A stretch of DNA of 64,000 nt, taken from positions 2,457,984 through 2,521,983 of the forward strand of contig CALYLW010000057.1 in NCBI GenBank assembly GCA_944989445.1, written 5' to 3'. Below the pieces are notes generated by a model. It saw only the letters and a list, made by a program, of their open reading frames with translations, made no database searches and had not been told where the DNA came from. A program made the position numbers and the translations under genes. Of the stretch, positions 34,050-44,888 are shown piece after piece (positions within the stretch are counted from its first letter, which is position 1; each line of letters opens with the position of its first letter). This DNA is from Ampullaceana balthica. Its lineage: Eukaryota; Mollusca; Gastropoda; Lymnaeidae.

Positions 34050-34810
34050 ACTACGGTTTGCGTTTAAATACGGATGATGCGGCACGGGTAGAACACACAG
34101 AAACTGGTTTGCAAAAACTCGTGTCATGCTTCTCCAACGCCTGCAAAGAATTTGGTCTGCAAATCAGCTTGAAAAAGACAAAAATCATGGCCAAAGATGC
34201 ATGCCTCCTACCATCAATATCGACAATGAAAACTTGGAGGTTGTGGACAGCTTCACCTACTTGGGGTCCAATGTCTCCAATTCACTGTCCACCGAGGACG
34301 AAATAAACAGTAGAATTGGCAAGGCAGCTGCCACAATGGCTAAATTAAATAAACGAGATTGAAAAAAAAACTAGCAGAGAAAACCAAACTGAGTGTCTAT
34401 CGAGCCTGCGTCATCAGTACGCTGCTAAACGGGAGCGACACATGGACCACTTACATATCCCATGAGCGCAAGCTTAATAGCTTCCACTTGAGGTGCCTGC
34501 GTCGCATCCTTGGCATTAAATGGCAGGGCCTACTGCCAAATAGTGAGGTTCTGATGCGTGCCAATATCCAAACCATGTTCTCAATCCTTAGTGGCAGACG
34601 CCTAAGATGGCAAGGACATGTAAAAAAAAATGAGCCCGGGTCGCATCCCGAAGGACCTCCTATATGGAGAACTGGCATCGGGAAAGAGGAAGACAGGTCG
34701 CCCACGTTTCCAGTTTAAAGATGTCTGCCAGAGAGGTATTGAGCAGCCAGAGTGCGGAGCATGGTGTGTATTTAAAACGGACTGGACGACAGAGATCCAC
34801 TCGCGGAATT
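34050..34810 (+). pseudogene. LINE ORF2 relic (reverse transcriptase C-terminal part, frameshifted)
   Basis: Three plus-strand frames together show a LINE polyprotein: NTDDAARVEHTE (a decayed catalytic ADD box) with CKEFGLQISLKKTKIMAKDA near 34068-34195, then VDSFTYLGSNVSNSLSTEDE, a stop near 34360, KTKLSVYRACVISTLLNGSD and HLRCLRRILGIKWQ, then GRRLRWQGHVKK, RIPKDLLYGELASGKRKTGR and PRFQFKDVCQR. At least two frameshifts and one stop break it. The 3' end runs into the minus-strand AAATCC repeat at 34829. C-terminal layout (W.GHV, then RxxGRP) is of the same general type as 10466-10785. Confidence 0.85.
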
Positions 34811-34828
34811 ATAAAATACATAAAAACC

Positions 34829-35307
34829 AACAAACCCGTAAAAACAAAGTTTTTGACTATAAATCCCTTATATATGAGACATAACTAACAGTATTGATTA
34901 TTTTCAAACATTTACAGACTGACACCGAGTGATGTCCCTTGTCTTTAATAAATGGGGGTGGGATGTGAGGGGGTGTCGGCACGACGGTCGGCGTCAACAC
35001 GACGGTCGGCGTCAACTCAAACTCACGTGAAACTGGAAGAAAAAAAACAACAAACAGTGAATTTTGAATTACATACCTCATATAAGGATAAACTAAAAAT
35101 GCATTAATTTAATTACGGTACGTTCGATCGATCTGAAATTTTGATACGATGCATTGTTAGGTCAGACGGGTCCGTGTGCCAAATTTCAGTTCGATCGGAT
35201 CATGGGAAGTGGGTCATTTTTGACTTCTGTTTTTCCGCCCGCCCGCCCGCCGAGCCCAAGACAGACAGAGAGAGAGAGACGGCCGCGAAGTTAATATAAG
35301 GGATTTA
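34829..35307 (-). repeat. AAATCC-type repeat, minus strand, CCC subtype
   Basis: Full copy in reverse orientation: CCCGTAAAAACAAAGTTTTT and GACTATAAATCCCTTATATA at the left, GTTAATATAAGGGATTT at the right. It carries the duplicated ACGACGGTCGGCGTCAAC motif also seen at 12530, 47270 and 50040. Confidence 0.9.
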
Positions 35308-35631
35308 AAAATACATAACCGTTAGGACTTTCAACGCCCCATTTCAGATCCTCAAGCTTATCTTTCAATTAAAAAAAAATAAAAAGTACACGCTTTTATT
35401 TGGCTTCCACATTCTGTGTGTGTTAACGTCAAATCTGTAACGTTATTTTAACGCACTTCGCATTGCTCGATTGAGCTGAAATTTTGTACATGCATGTATC
35501 TCCGGTGACAATACAATATTCAAAAATTTCATTTAATTTGCAGTCGACTGTCAAGTTATCAGCTTCTTTGTGTAGTTTTGTTCTAACTCAGCAATTTTCT
35601 TTAAAGTAATCAAAGGGAAATAATACATACA
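35308..35631. other. non-coding intron stretch
   Basis: AT-rich. Contains a diverged piece of the CTGAAATTTTG.ACA motif found in the AAATCC family and in the tandem unit at 36102. Nothing else recognised. Confidence 0.4.
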
Positions 35632-35995
35632 TACAATAAAATAAATAAAGGTAAAAAATGATTTTTAAAAACCACTTTTTTATAAGTGGACTAAAAAAAA
35701 AGAAAATAATTTAAAACTTATAAGTTCAATTACTTTCATTTATTATGACTAAAAACGTGGGGCGGGCGCTTATGAGGTTTAACATATGCGGTTTACTCAT
35801 TCTCTCACTTATAGATCTCTCTTTTGCCTTCTAAATTAGAAATCTTTAATTTTTATACCAAACACCCGCCCCACGTTTTAGTCATATTAAATCGAAGTAC
35901 TTGAACTGATAAGTTTTAAATTATTTTATTCTTTTTAGTCTACTAATAAAAACGTGGTTTTCAAAAATATTTTTTTACCTCTATTTATTTTACCA
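35632..35995. repeat. long inverted repeat (about 140-bp arms, 85-bp loop)
   Basis: The left arm (about 35632-35772) and right arm (about 35857-35995) are imperfect inverted copies. ATGACTAAAAACGTGGGGCG on the left pairs with CCGCCCCACGTTTTAGTCAT on the right, and AATAAATAAAGGTAAAAAA with TTTTTTACCTCTATTTATT. Could form a long hairpin RNA if transcribed. No target duplication identified. Confidence 0.85.
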
Positions 35996-36101
35996 AACAC
36001 CTCATCAGCGCCCGCCAAACGTTTAATAACAAAGCGATGAGGTCACGGGGTGAACTCGCCACGTCAAATTAAACTACGGCAGGGGTACAGATGCTTATAT
36101 C

Positions 36102-36480
36102 AAGATAAACTAAGAAATGCATTAATTTTATTACGGTACATTCGATCGATCTGAAATTTTGATACAATGTATTGTCATCCAAGATCTATCTGTGGTAAAA
36201 TTTTGAGCTCTCTAGGACCATCAGAAGTGGTTTAATTTTACGTTGGCAAATTTGAAAAATTGCGGACAGACAGACACGAAAGCAAGTATATAATAAAATA
36301 TAGATAAACTAAAAAGTTCAATAATTGAATAACGGTATATTCCATCGATCTGAAATTTTGATACAATGCATTGTCGTCCAAGATCTATCTGTGGTAAAAT
36401 TTTTAGATCTCTAGGACCATCAGAAGTGATTCAATTTTACGTTGGTAGATTTGAAAAATCTTGGACAGACAATGCCACAG
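36102..36480. repeat. 199-bp tandem repeat, two copies
   Basis: GATCGATCTGAAATTTTGATAC through GGACCATCAGAAGTG occurs at about 36144 and again about 199 bp later, with CAAGATCTATCTGTGGTAAAA in both. The core is related to the interior of the AAATCC family. Confidence 0.8.
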
Positions 36481-36834
36481 GAACGAAAGCGAGTTAATAA
36501 AAACGTCGTATAAAAGGAGAACATTAATTATTCGCACACAATTTCTCATGTCTACAAAAATAAAAGCATGGGCGCCAAGCAAATTGTTTGTCGAGATTAA
36601 TATATCCTGCATGTTATCAGGATTGTTCAGTGGAACTTCATCTCCTATTTTCTTGTGTACTCTCAATCATTGACGGCCACGATGTTATTTTGTAGACATG
36701 AGAATATTTACTTCGTCATTTTCAGTGCATTTTGGAATAAAAGCGTGTTTTAAAAATCTTTTTTTTAAATTATTATTTTTTAAATTTTTTTAAATTCTGA
36801 TAAGGATCTTAGCTATCGCTCTATTCCTTTCCAG
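36481..36834 (+). other. end of intron 1
   Basis: AT-rich with no repeat recognised, finishing in a pyrimidine-rich tract and CCAG acceptor at 36834. Confidence 0.5.
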
Positions 36835-37007
36835 GGCCAAAAGACTGCGGGTCATAGCCAAACATCGGAGGGACACGGAGAGCTCGATCCTCAACGAACT
36901 GACCGAGCTGATCCCGTTGGACCAGGACGTGGTGGTCAAGCAGGACAAGTCGTCCCAGCTGAGGCTGGTCCTCAGCTACATGAGATGTCGCCAGGCCGTT
37001 GAGGCAG
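36835..37007 (+). CDS. bHLH (probable bHLH-PAS) transcription factor, coding exon 2
   Basis: 173-base exon encoding the basic helix-loop-helix domain. The basic part reads RAKRLRVIAKHRRDTESS, helix 1 ILNELTELIPL, loop DQDVVVK, helix 2 QDKSSQLRLVLSYMRCRQAV. The LIPL at the end of helix 1, and DK.S..RL..SY.R in helix 2, match the HIF/SIM/Trachealess type of bHLH-PAS factors, which act in the nucleus as dimers with ARNT-type partners. The usual AAR.RR.KE basic core is replaced by IAKHRRDTE, so DNA preference may differ. GC content is far above the neighbours, and both splice sites are strong (TTTCCAG, GTGAGT). It leaves one base for the next exon. PAS domains should follow; none was recognised in the rest of the window. 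The bHLH call is firm by eye; the PAS-family call is inference. Confidence 0.87.
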
Positions 37008-37024
37008 GTGAGTCCTGACGTCGT

Positions 37025-37091
37025 CGTCGTGTTGGTGGTGGAGGTGGTGGTGGTGGTGGTGGTGTTGGTGGTGGTGGTATTGGTGGTGGTG
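37025..37091. repeat. GGT/GTG trinucleotide microsatellite
   Basis: Runs of GTGGTG with single interruptions directly after exon 2. Minus-strand poly-Pro or poly-His frames here are repeat artefacts. Confidence 0.92.
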
Positions 37092-37994
37092 GTCCGCCTT
37101 GTGATAAAGTCCCGGCTTGGTTAGAGATGTAGCGCCCCCCCCCCACACACACACAGACTCCCCTCACATAAAGTGAATTGACGCTGCTAACTCCTGGAAG
37201 TCTCCTCCCCCCCCCTTTTTCTTTCACTGTGTCGTTGCTGCACCAACCTCACCCGCCCGCCACCCCACTGCCGTCTTTAACTATTCACAGGACATGTCAT
37301 TATTGTAACTAATTATGATAATTTATGTACTGCTGGCAGCCATTGAAAATTCGTCGGAGCAATGTAAAATGCATAGTTAATGATGCAGTGTTAATTGCAT
37401 TCTTACTTGTGAGAAAACGGCAAATATATACGGCTATTCAGGGAAAAAATATTCTTTTTAAATTAATATTTTAACTTCATTAGACAAAACAACAACTCTT
37501 TCAAACGAATTAGTTAATTCTTTCATAAGCATATTTTCCAGTATCGAACTTTTAATTTCATTTTTGTTGCAAGACGCACTGTTTTTTTCCCCCTTATGGT
37601 AGACGAAAAAATGGACACTATTTTTTTTAAAAATTGGGCCCAAAATAAAGTGACTGAAAATACGTGTGTCTGAAGATAAGCGTGACCTAAATTATTTTGC
37701 TCTATATTTTTAAAAAATTAAATAAAGTGTCCCTGCATCAATTCTAAATGCAAAAGGGAGATAATTTACTGCTTTTGGGGATTTGTAAGACTTGAATCGT
37801 TTCCCCTAGACCACCCATTCCAGGCACCAACCCCAATGCCACTTTTCGTTTGTTGAACACACGGTGTACCAATAAATAAATACTACATGTATTTCTCCGC
37901 GTCTTTTTTTTTGGAGCTTTGCTACATACCCACCTACAACTAAGAACTACTTAAGCAGGTGATGCTTACCATTTCTCTCATTGTTGGTGATGTG

Positions 37995-38038
37995 GAGGGG
38001 GGGGACCCGGGGGTGGGGGGGCGGGACCGGGGGGGGAG
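37995..38038 (+). repeat. G-rich block, possible quadruplex
   Basis: At least five G runs of 4 to 9 in under 50 bases on the + (coding) strand of the bHLH intron. Pattern compatible with a G-quadruplex in the nascent RNA. Confidence 0.6.
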
Positions 38039-38442
38039 CTGATATGCAAGAAAAAAAAACTTATACTTATATCAAAAGAAATTCCTGGTGAGTTATGCCC
38101 CATAAGTACAGCGTTAAATCAGATTCCTTCTCTCCTCTAGTGGTGACGCAGCTGTTGTTGTTGGTGCGGGTAAACGTTGTTTGGGCATACCATCCCGAGA
38201 TACCGCGGTACAAAAACGATTCGCCGCCGCCTGCAAGTTATGCACCGCAGTCGGTGCCGCCTGGAGAGCGTCCAGACACGCGCCTCCACAACCGCTACTG
38301 CCTCATGTCAGCATCAACACCACAAGACAAGACAATACGCTGTTTGTTTTCTTTATTTATTGCCGCTGTCAACTGGAGATGTTTGCCATAATCAAAGGTG
38401 AGGGTGAGTTACGGTGAGCTATTTGATACCATCTCCTCAACG

Positions 38443-38750
38443 TGTAACGATAACTGTATGTTTGTCTTTTATTGTAGGCGTTCTCACAGTAATTAATCTT
38501 GTGCACAATAATTCACTGAAGAATTCGTTTATCCAAAACAACTTTAATATATATATATATTGTACACATAAGAATCATTTGAGGTAATATAACGTGGAAA
38601 TCTTGATTCATTCATCACACAACCTTCCTCGACGGAAGTCTACACACCACTGTTCGCCCAACACTTTCAACCAATAGAAATGCTCCTTTCTTCCCGCGTC
38701 CACCATTCATGTGACCTTACATCACAAAATTATGTTAATCAGATGTGACA
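38443..38750 (-). mobile_element. solo LTR of the Gmr1-like element
   Basis: 308 bp, reverse orientation: TGTAACGAT at the left, CAGATGTGACA at the right. It matches the 3' LTR (29438-29746) along its length, including the right-hand region where the 5' LTR differs. Flanks CAACG and GGGGG do not match, so simple LTR-LTR recombination of one insertion is not demonstrated. Confidence 0.88.
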
Positions 38751-39480
38751 GGGGGCACCAGCCGCACTTTACTTGGAAAGCGAGGCATACACAAGAACTT
38801 AAACACACACAGATAAGTAAATAATGCAGTGTAAAAATATAATAATTCATGGGTACTTCGTCGGTCAATTTACCTGAATAAAATTTTACGAGAAAGCATT
38901 GCATGAGTTTTCGGGCATAAAGTATACATGAAAACATTAATCAGCCAAGTTCAAACGTTCTGAAAGAATAAATTATTATTAGGTAGCAATTAAAAATTGC
39001 ATACAGGCGAAAAATAGTCATGCAGTGTACAATTATTCGCTAGTTTAAACTCGTGGCCAAACCCAATAATCTCTTGCGAGGAGGTATCGAGAGCGTTCAA
39101 CTTACGAGTTTTGGTCGATCTCGCGACATTTATTGACACGTGTGTGTGTTCAGCATGTGTTGGGGGCTTTATAACGATTGTTGCGTTCCATATCAGCCGT
39201 CCATGACTTTCGATCGTTGGCGTATTAGCTCCGGAGTGCGGATCCACAAAACTGACGGAATGGTTGACCGTTAGGTGACTTAAGTAAGCCACGATCTGTA
39301 CCAACGTTCTTGAACGGTCGCAATTGATCAGGTGTCACTATTGTCCCCAGGAAGTATATTACCCGTTATAAGGGGCGCAAGTATCGCCGCTGACTGAGCT
39401 TAAAAAGTGATCGAATTGATACAATTTATGTAAATCTTTAGTCGGATGAATTAACCGACCTGGGTTCAATATAAAATTTT
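38751..39480. other. non-coding stretch
   Basis: The minus-strand 104-codon frame at 38990-39304 has a mixed residue content but no recognised family and no splice context. Nothing else. Confidence 0.35.
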
Positions 39481-39670
39481 ATTTGGGTGGACAGTGGGCA
39501 GTGGACAGTGGACAGTGGGCAGTGGACAGTATTCCTTCTAAGTTTCGTAGGTCCGTGTGCAAAATAAATAAAAATAATTATAAATAATAATAATAATAAT
39601 AAATTGATAATTTATATAGCGCTGTATCCCAGTAAGGAACCGGGCTCACAGCGCTGTACATGAAGATACT
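39481..39670. repeat. short tandem repeats and a GCGCTGTA word repeat
   Basis: GTGGACAGTGGGCA-type repeats at 39488-39530, an AAT run at 39580-39603, then TATATAGCGCTGTATCC and CACAGCGCTGTACATG, an inverted pair often seen in invertebrate interspersed repeats. Confidence 0.6.
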
Positions 39671-40117
39671 AACATACACATAATAATTAATTAAACACTC
39701 ATATCATAACAACCACATAAATGACGTTACGTTATAAATAAGCTACGTTAATCATTGAAAGAAATGTTGTTTCATTAATTTTTTGTTGTTGAAAAGATGT
39801 GTCTTAATTAAGTGCAGTCTTGGAGGACTTGGTAGTTGGAATACACATGTGCAAAAATGTGCTGGATTCGTTTTTTTTCCCCAATGAAAAATTATACATT
39901 CCCAAAAACGTACAATGCATTATCCTTATCATACTTTGCTGCGCCGTAGCTCTTAACTGCTGCGCGGCATTCGGCAGACAGCTTCGTGGCCGCACAGCTT
40001 GTACATTGGTAGTGGGGGAGGCTGCCCTGCTCTTAATGCGTTAAACCTTATCGAGTGCCTGTTAATTGAAGGAGCCTTGAGGCAGCGCATAAAAGTCGTA
40101 TTTTAGTATTTCAGGCT

Positions 40118-40310
40118 GCTATGGGTTGGACGTGTGACTATCGATCTGATGGAGAGGTGTTCGATTCCCGGAAAATAAACAAATCAACGCTCTCAAATTT
40201 CATAACTCTAATAACAAAAAATTTCAACTCCAGACTTAAACCAAACATAAACGTAGGACGCGATGATCTTCTGCATAGAATGAGAGACTTGTAATATACA
40301 AGATAAGACC
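40118..40310 (+). mobile_element. SINE-like element: tRNA-derived head, LINE-derived tail
   Basis: A B-box match TGTTCGATTCC lies at about 40156 and a plausible, degenerate A box (GCTATGGGTTGG) about 30 bases upstream, with CTATCGATCTGATGG between, as in tRNA-like heads. From 40175 the sequence follows the 3' untranslated end of the Jockey/CR1-group LINE: CTCTAATAA, AACGTAGGACGCGATGATCT, TGCATAGAATGAGAGAC, then a GATAAGA tail. A tRNA head plus a LINE-matched tail is the standard design of a SINE that borrows LINE enzymes. No target duplication was recognised. Confidence 0.65.
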
Positions 40311-42911
40311 ATCTTTATGTCTTACTATTTTTCCCTAAGCAAGAAGTGTTCTGGTAAAGTTCCCATCCACTCAATGTGCTCACGTGCGTGAAACGTTTCT
40401 CATTAGAATCAATGTCCCATAACAGTTGGGATTGCTAGTATTAAACAAGTAGTCGGCTTATTTATCATTGATTTGTGTTAACCTTTTAAAGCCCGTGTGT
40501 GTGGGGGGGGGGAGCGTCCTCTGGTGAAACGACGCCATCAACCCTGGTGTGGAGCCGTTAAACTATTTAGATCTATTGGCTCTGTGTCTTTGTCCCAGTC
40601 CTAGGTGGACGATTCGCATCTCCTCTCTAACTAATTAATAGGAGGAATAAAAAAATATATATTACAGAATTCGACTATAACATAACACAACCTCACACCA
40701 CTGCAGTGTAAATTACGAACACAATACACCGGTACTTTGTAATTTGGTCAAATTCCCCCCGTATCCCAGCGTGCCATTGTTAGCCACCTGGTAATTAATG
40801 AGGCAGGAGCAATGAACGGTCAGGCCGGATAGAGCACACACTCAGTGTGTGTAATGGAACCCAGGTGCTGGCAGGTATAGGGCTAAAGTAAGAGGTTTCT
40901 TACTCTCTTTACAGGTAAGAGGGGCGTTTGGGTTCCGGGAGGGGGTTGTGGGGGGGGAGAGGTTTGGGAATGTATACCCGATATGAGGAGGATGCGTTAC
41001 GTTTCATTACTTGGTTGATAGTGCACCCAGGCTTTTGTTACTGTTTGGTTGTAGTCAGTGCTGGTGGCGTTAGGCTAATGTCCAACAGTTAGTGACCACA
41101 GGCTGTTGTTAGTGTTAAACTGGTTGTTAGGTTACATAGTGACCACAGGCTGTTGCTAGGTTACATAGAATAGCGCAAATGGTCGGCAGCTATGGGGCAA
41201 GGTTGTTTGCTAATGTTGTACTGCCTGGTGTAGTGGCCATGGGCTGTAGCCCCACCTCTGTTGGAAGTTGTGGTGTTCGATTGCTTGTTGGTTTGTTTCT
41301 TATGCATGTCGGGATCATTTAAATTCATTATGTGGATATAAAATGCACGCCGTATTGCATGTCTGCGTCCATGTAGGAATCCTGTGCCATTGCCGACAAC
41401 CCCGTTTTTATTTTATTTAATATTTCACCACCGGGAGTTGGCTCCCTTCCCAATTTCTAATGTAACAAAAAAAATTTAAATTAAAGTAAGTATTTTTTTC
41501 TACTCTCATTTCCAGCTTGTGGATGTACGATTGACTTAACGTTCTGTTAGCATTGTTTTAAAACAAGTTTTTAATGGTGTCAATGTGCTTAAATTAGCTT
41601 TTCTGATCCCGCGTGCTTTGAAGAGCAGAGAGAGAGATCAGATCTCAAAGTACAAAGTACAAATCAATAACACATTTTGTGTGTGGCCTAGATAGAGATG
41701 TATTGAACTTTTCATCCATTATTATTCTTTAAAGTAAGTTTTAAAGTAAGTGTAATTTAATGTATTCATTTTAAATTTATATTTTGTAAATTTTTTTAAG
41801 TTTAAAAATTTAAGATAAAATTTCTTACAAATATTTAATTTATTTCATTTCATTAATTTTTCAAAAAAGTTTTTTTTCATTAAAATAAGTAAATTTATAC
41901 GTATATAAATACATACATATTTATTGGTTAAAGGGTTAAAAGGGCTCAGAAAAATAATAACAATCAAGCATTAATCTATAACTACTTAAAATGGATTTCT
42001 CAAAGGATCTGTTAATATTTTGGTTTTTAATTAATTATTTTTTATCGATATGATAACAATAAAATAACACGATTGAATTTCATGACATTCAAATCAATCC
42101 ATTCGGCTGCATACAATTTTATTTTACAACTCTGCAGTCCTCAGTTGCCTAATGTATATTAAACTGTTTTCTACAATTTAATGATCCCCGGAAAAAAAAC
42201 AACTTTTTTTCCAATTAAAAAACAAAGATAAGATTTCAAACATTTGAAAAGATTTTTTCCACATTTTTGCGGCTGGCATTTATTTACCATATCCCTAAAG
42301 AATTAATGAAAAACTACAGATAATCAGACTGCTCAAATATATTATCAGCTGCTTATTTTTAGGAAGCGTTAGTTCGAATTTATTCCGGAAAAAAATATAA
42401 ATAAAAGCAGGTTGACAGAAAACCCGCCCCTTGATTGAAATAGTAAAAGCCCCGATATTCCCCCGTCAAATATTTTTTAAAATCTTCTAATCACAGAATA
42501 CAGTTGCAAGTTAAAGCAACGCATCATCCCCCCCCCCTTTTTTTTTACACACACAGGACTATTCCAGGCATCTGGGGACAATTAGAGAAGGGTCACTGAA
42601 ATGGCTGCAACGAGTGGTTACAGTTCCATTTCACACTTGGGGCACGTCACGAATTAATGTTGTATGAGTGATTACCCAGCAGGAAGTTGTGTGACGTCAT
42701 CTGCAGAGTTAGTGTGAACTCTCTTAAATTCAGCGATGTTTTAATGAGAGGTGGAGGCGCGGCATGTTTTTAGGCGGGTTTTCGGGGGGGGGAGGGTGGG
42801 GGGCGTCGGGTATTTTCGATTCACTGCAAATTTTATAAGTTAAGATTTTTTAATTTGTTTAAAGTATATGACACATGAGAATAAAGAGTTTGCAAAATCA
42901 AGAGACCGCCA
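40311..42911 (+). other. intron 2, mostly unique sequence
   Basis: G-run near 40501, short word repeats around GACCACAGGCTGTTG (about 41095-41160), AT-rich from 41700. Candidate recursive splice site at 40914/40915. C-runs near 42530. No exon recognised. Confidence 0.45.
40896..40920 (+). promoter_or_regulatory. candidate recursive (ratchet) splice site
   Basis: TTTCTTACTCTCTTTACAG is followed immediately by GTAAGAG: a strong 3' splice site abutting a strong 5' splice site with no exon between. It is on the strand of the bHLH gene, about 3.9 kb into an intron longer than 27 kb. This is the arrangement of zero-length ratchet points in long introns of Drosophila. Chance occurrence in this much sequence is possible. 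Confidence 0.45.
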
Positions 42912-43204
42912 TAGGGGCCGTCCATAAATGACGTCACGAGATTTCAGCCGATTGTTAACCCCCCTCTCCCCTCGTCACAATTCGACAGAAAAACTTAGAC
43001 CCCCTCCAATATGACGTCACAAAACTATGACCCCCCCCTAAAAGCCGTAATTTCTAATTGAAAATTAGCATGTTGCAAATTACTTTTTTGTCATTTAAGT
43101 ATGTATTTGATGTGACGCCACATTTCTTAAACACCCCCCTCATCGTCACAAATGCGTGGACCCTCCCCCCCCCCGGCGCTTGACGTCATTTATGGACGGG
43201 CCCC
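42912..43204. mobile_element. inverted-repeat MITE with TGACGTCA ends, copy 3
   Basis: Starts GGGGCCGTCCATAAATGACG and ends GACGTCATTTATGGACGGG then CCCC; the cleanest ends of the three copies and the shortest at 293 bp. Flanks ATA and ATT do not give a clear target duplication. Confidence 0.9.
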
Positions 43205-43739
43205 ATTGTCGACAAAAACTCAAGATATATCAGTCCTGATATTTTTGTTCCATAGGCGTTGACGTGTTGTTTGTCCACGGCTTTTCAGTGTCCCGAATCG
43301 GATACGCCACTGGAGCACATGCATAAGAAATAAAAAAAAGAATGATATTTTAATGGGCGGGGCCACGTTGTTTTTGTATCTACACTTGTCCAGATCCTAC
43401 ACGCCATGGCGTGAAACCGAATACCCGATGTGGCCTATCGTATCGTCATCTGCACAACACTGCACCATACGTTACACCCGTCACATAATTTTCACTGATA
43501 GTAGGGTCGATAGCTGAAATTTTCTGGGCCAGGGACCCTCAAACAGCTGGCCCACGGAAACACTTATCCCTACTATACGGCCCTCAGCTCGGTTATTCTA
43601 CCAATACTTTAAAAGCAAAGTGACCAGTGATACGCATCAGTCAGTGTATGCACGTGTGATGAACACGCCAGTATATCTGTCCACATTTCTTTCCCCGTCG
43701 TTGAAGAATTGTTTTATGTTTGGTCAAACTCAACTGGTG

Positions 43740-43818
<79 letters not shown>

Positions 43819-44888
43819 ATGACGTGGGATTCTCATTACGAGTTCAAACGCTAACTTGCACGTGGTTATTAATTATATGTAAACATATTAACAAAAGTAT
43901 AATGGCCGTGATAACATGGCGGAAATATATTAATAGAAATATTATATCTATATTAATATTTTTTAAGGACAAATTTCATAAAAATTTAATAAAAGATACG
44001 AGTCAATACGAAAATGTAGGTATATTGAGAAGGATGAATCTTATCAGCTATTTGATAATTCTTCGTTAATTTAAGACAGCTTATTGGACTTGAAAAAGTA
44101 AAAAACAGTTTCGTAATTTTACTATGTTAACAATTTTGAGATCATAGTCATTCGACTGTATTTATGCTTCAAAACATTGTTCCGCTAAAATGTAATCTAA
44201 AAATAGAACATTACTCATTGAGCAATGATGTTTTCCGGTCTTAGAAATGACAAACCCTATTGCTCAATTTATATTTGGGTTCCAAGTGTATAAATACAGT
44301 CGCCGTGCACAAGTTTGTCGAATTGACTAAAGCGACCCGCTGCCGACTATTTCTTTGAAATTAAACACATTATCCACACCCGCCTTAGAGGCGTGCCGTG
44401 TCCGTGAAGCTGTGTTTTTTGGGGGGAGATGAATGAATGAATCACTTCTCAAATTCGACCTCGACTTTAATCAGCGACCTTCCCACACGTCACACGGCGT
44501 CTTGTTGACATGTTCACTTTGTTGCCATGACGTCATTGTCGTGTCCGCATTCCCATACACGGGAACTGTTACCGCCCTCCCCCTCCTGTGTTCCCATAAT
44601 TTAGAACCGCGGGCTGCGAAGATGAAACGCATCGATTCCCCCCCCCTTTCCCCCCTCCCCCCCCTCCCCGTTAATTTAGCAGCGTTTGATGTTACTGCTC
44701 ACAACGCGGTCGTTGCTAGTTTACCGAAAGATTTGCAGCTCACGGCTAAAAAACGTAACAGTAGTAACCGATAATGAAACTTTCATTTTGTGCACATAGA
44801 AATCAGGCATTAAGCTGCTGCGTTTTTTTCTTTTTAAATTAACGAAACACGTTTTAAAAAAATATTTAAGATGGTTAGTTAGTGTGGA
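43205..44888. other. non-coding stretch with TA microsatellite
   Basis: A (TA)n run at 43743-43818. C-rich runs at 44638-44668. The 43545-43610 segment (CTCAAACAGCTGGCCCACGG) loosely resembles the start of the repeat at 22047. The 149-codon frame at 43620 is driven by the TA repeat. No gene recognised. Confidence 0.5.

Larger units (their letters stand above)
21297..36834 (+). other. intron 1 of the bHLH gene (15.5 kb, repeat-filled)
   Basis: Bounded by GTAAGT (21297) and a pyrimidine-rich acceptor CTATTCCTTTCCAG (ends 36834). It contains a LINE fragment, a hairpin repeat, a complete-boundary LTR element, two satellites, a LINE relic, an AAATCC repeat and a fold-back. About 21297-22046 has no recognised repeat apart from short TA runs. 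Confidence 0.75.
37008..38442 (+). other. start of intron 2
   Basis: Begins GTGAGT. Contains a GGT/GTG microsatellite (37025-37091), a C10 run at 37136, and a G-rich block at 37995-38038. The 300 bases before 38400 are GC-richer with open frames in three phases, none showing a recognised domain. Confidence 0.5.

Noticed and set aside
34857..35081. Paired 74-75 codon frames shared by 12456-12683 and 34857-35081
   Set aside because: Both lie inside copies of the AAATCC repeat; similarity reflects the repeat DNA.
36972..37227. Poly-Pro and poly-His minus frames
   Set aside because: Created by the GGT/GTG microsatellite after exon 2.
38095..38417. Three overlapping plus frames in a GC-richer stretch (possible exon)
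   Set aside because: No frame shows a recognised domain; openness in all three phases reflects composition, and no convincing acceptor fits.
40130..40175. Functional tRNA gene
   Set aside because: The acceptor stem does not pair and the A box is degenerate; the LINE-like tail fits a SINE better.
43620..44069. 149-codon plus frame
   Set aside because: Driven by the TA microsatellite (Tyr-Ile run), no family pattern around it.
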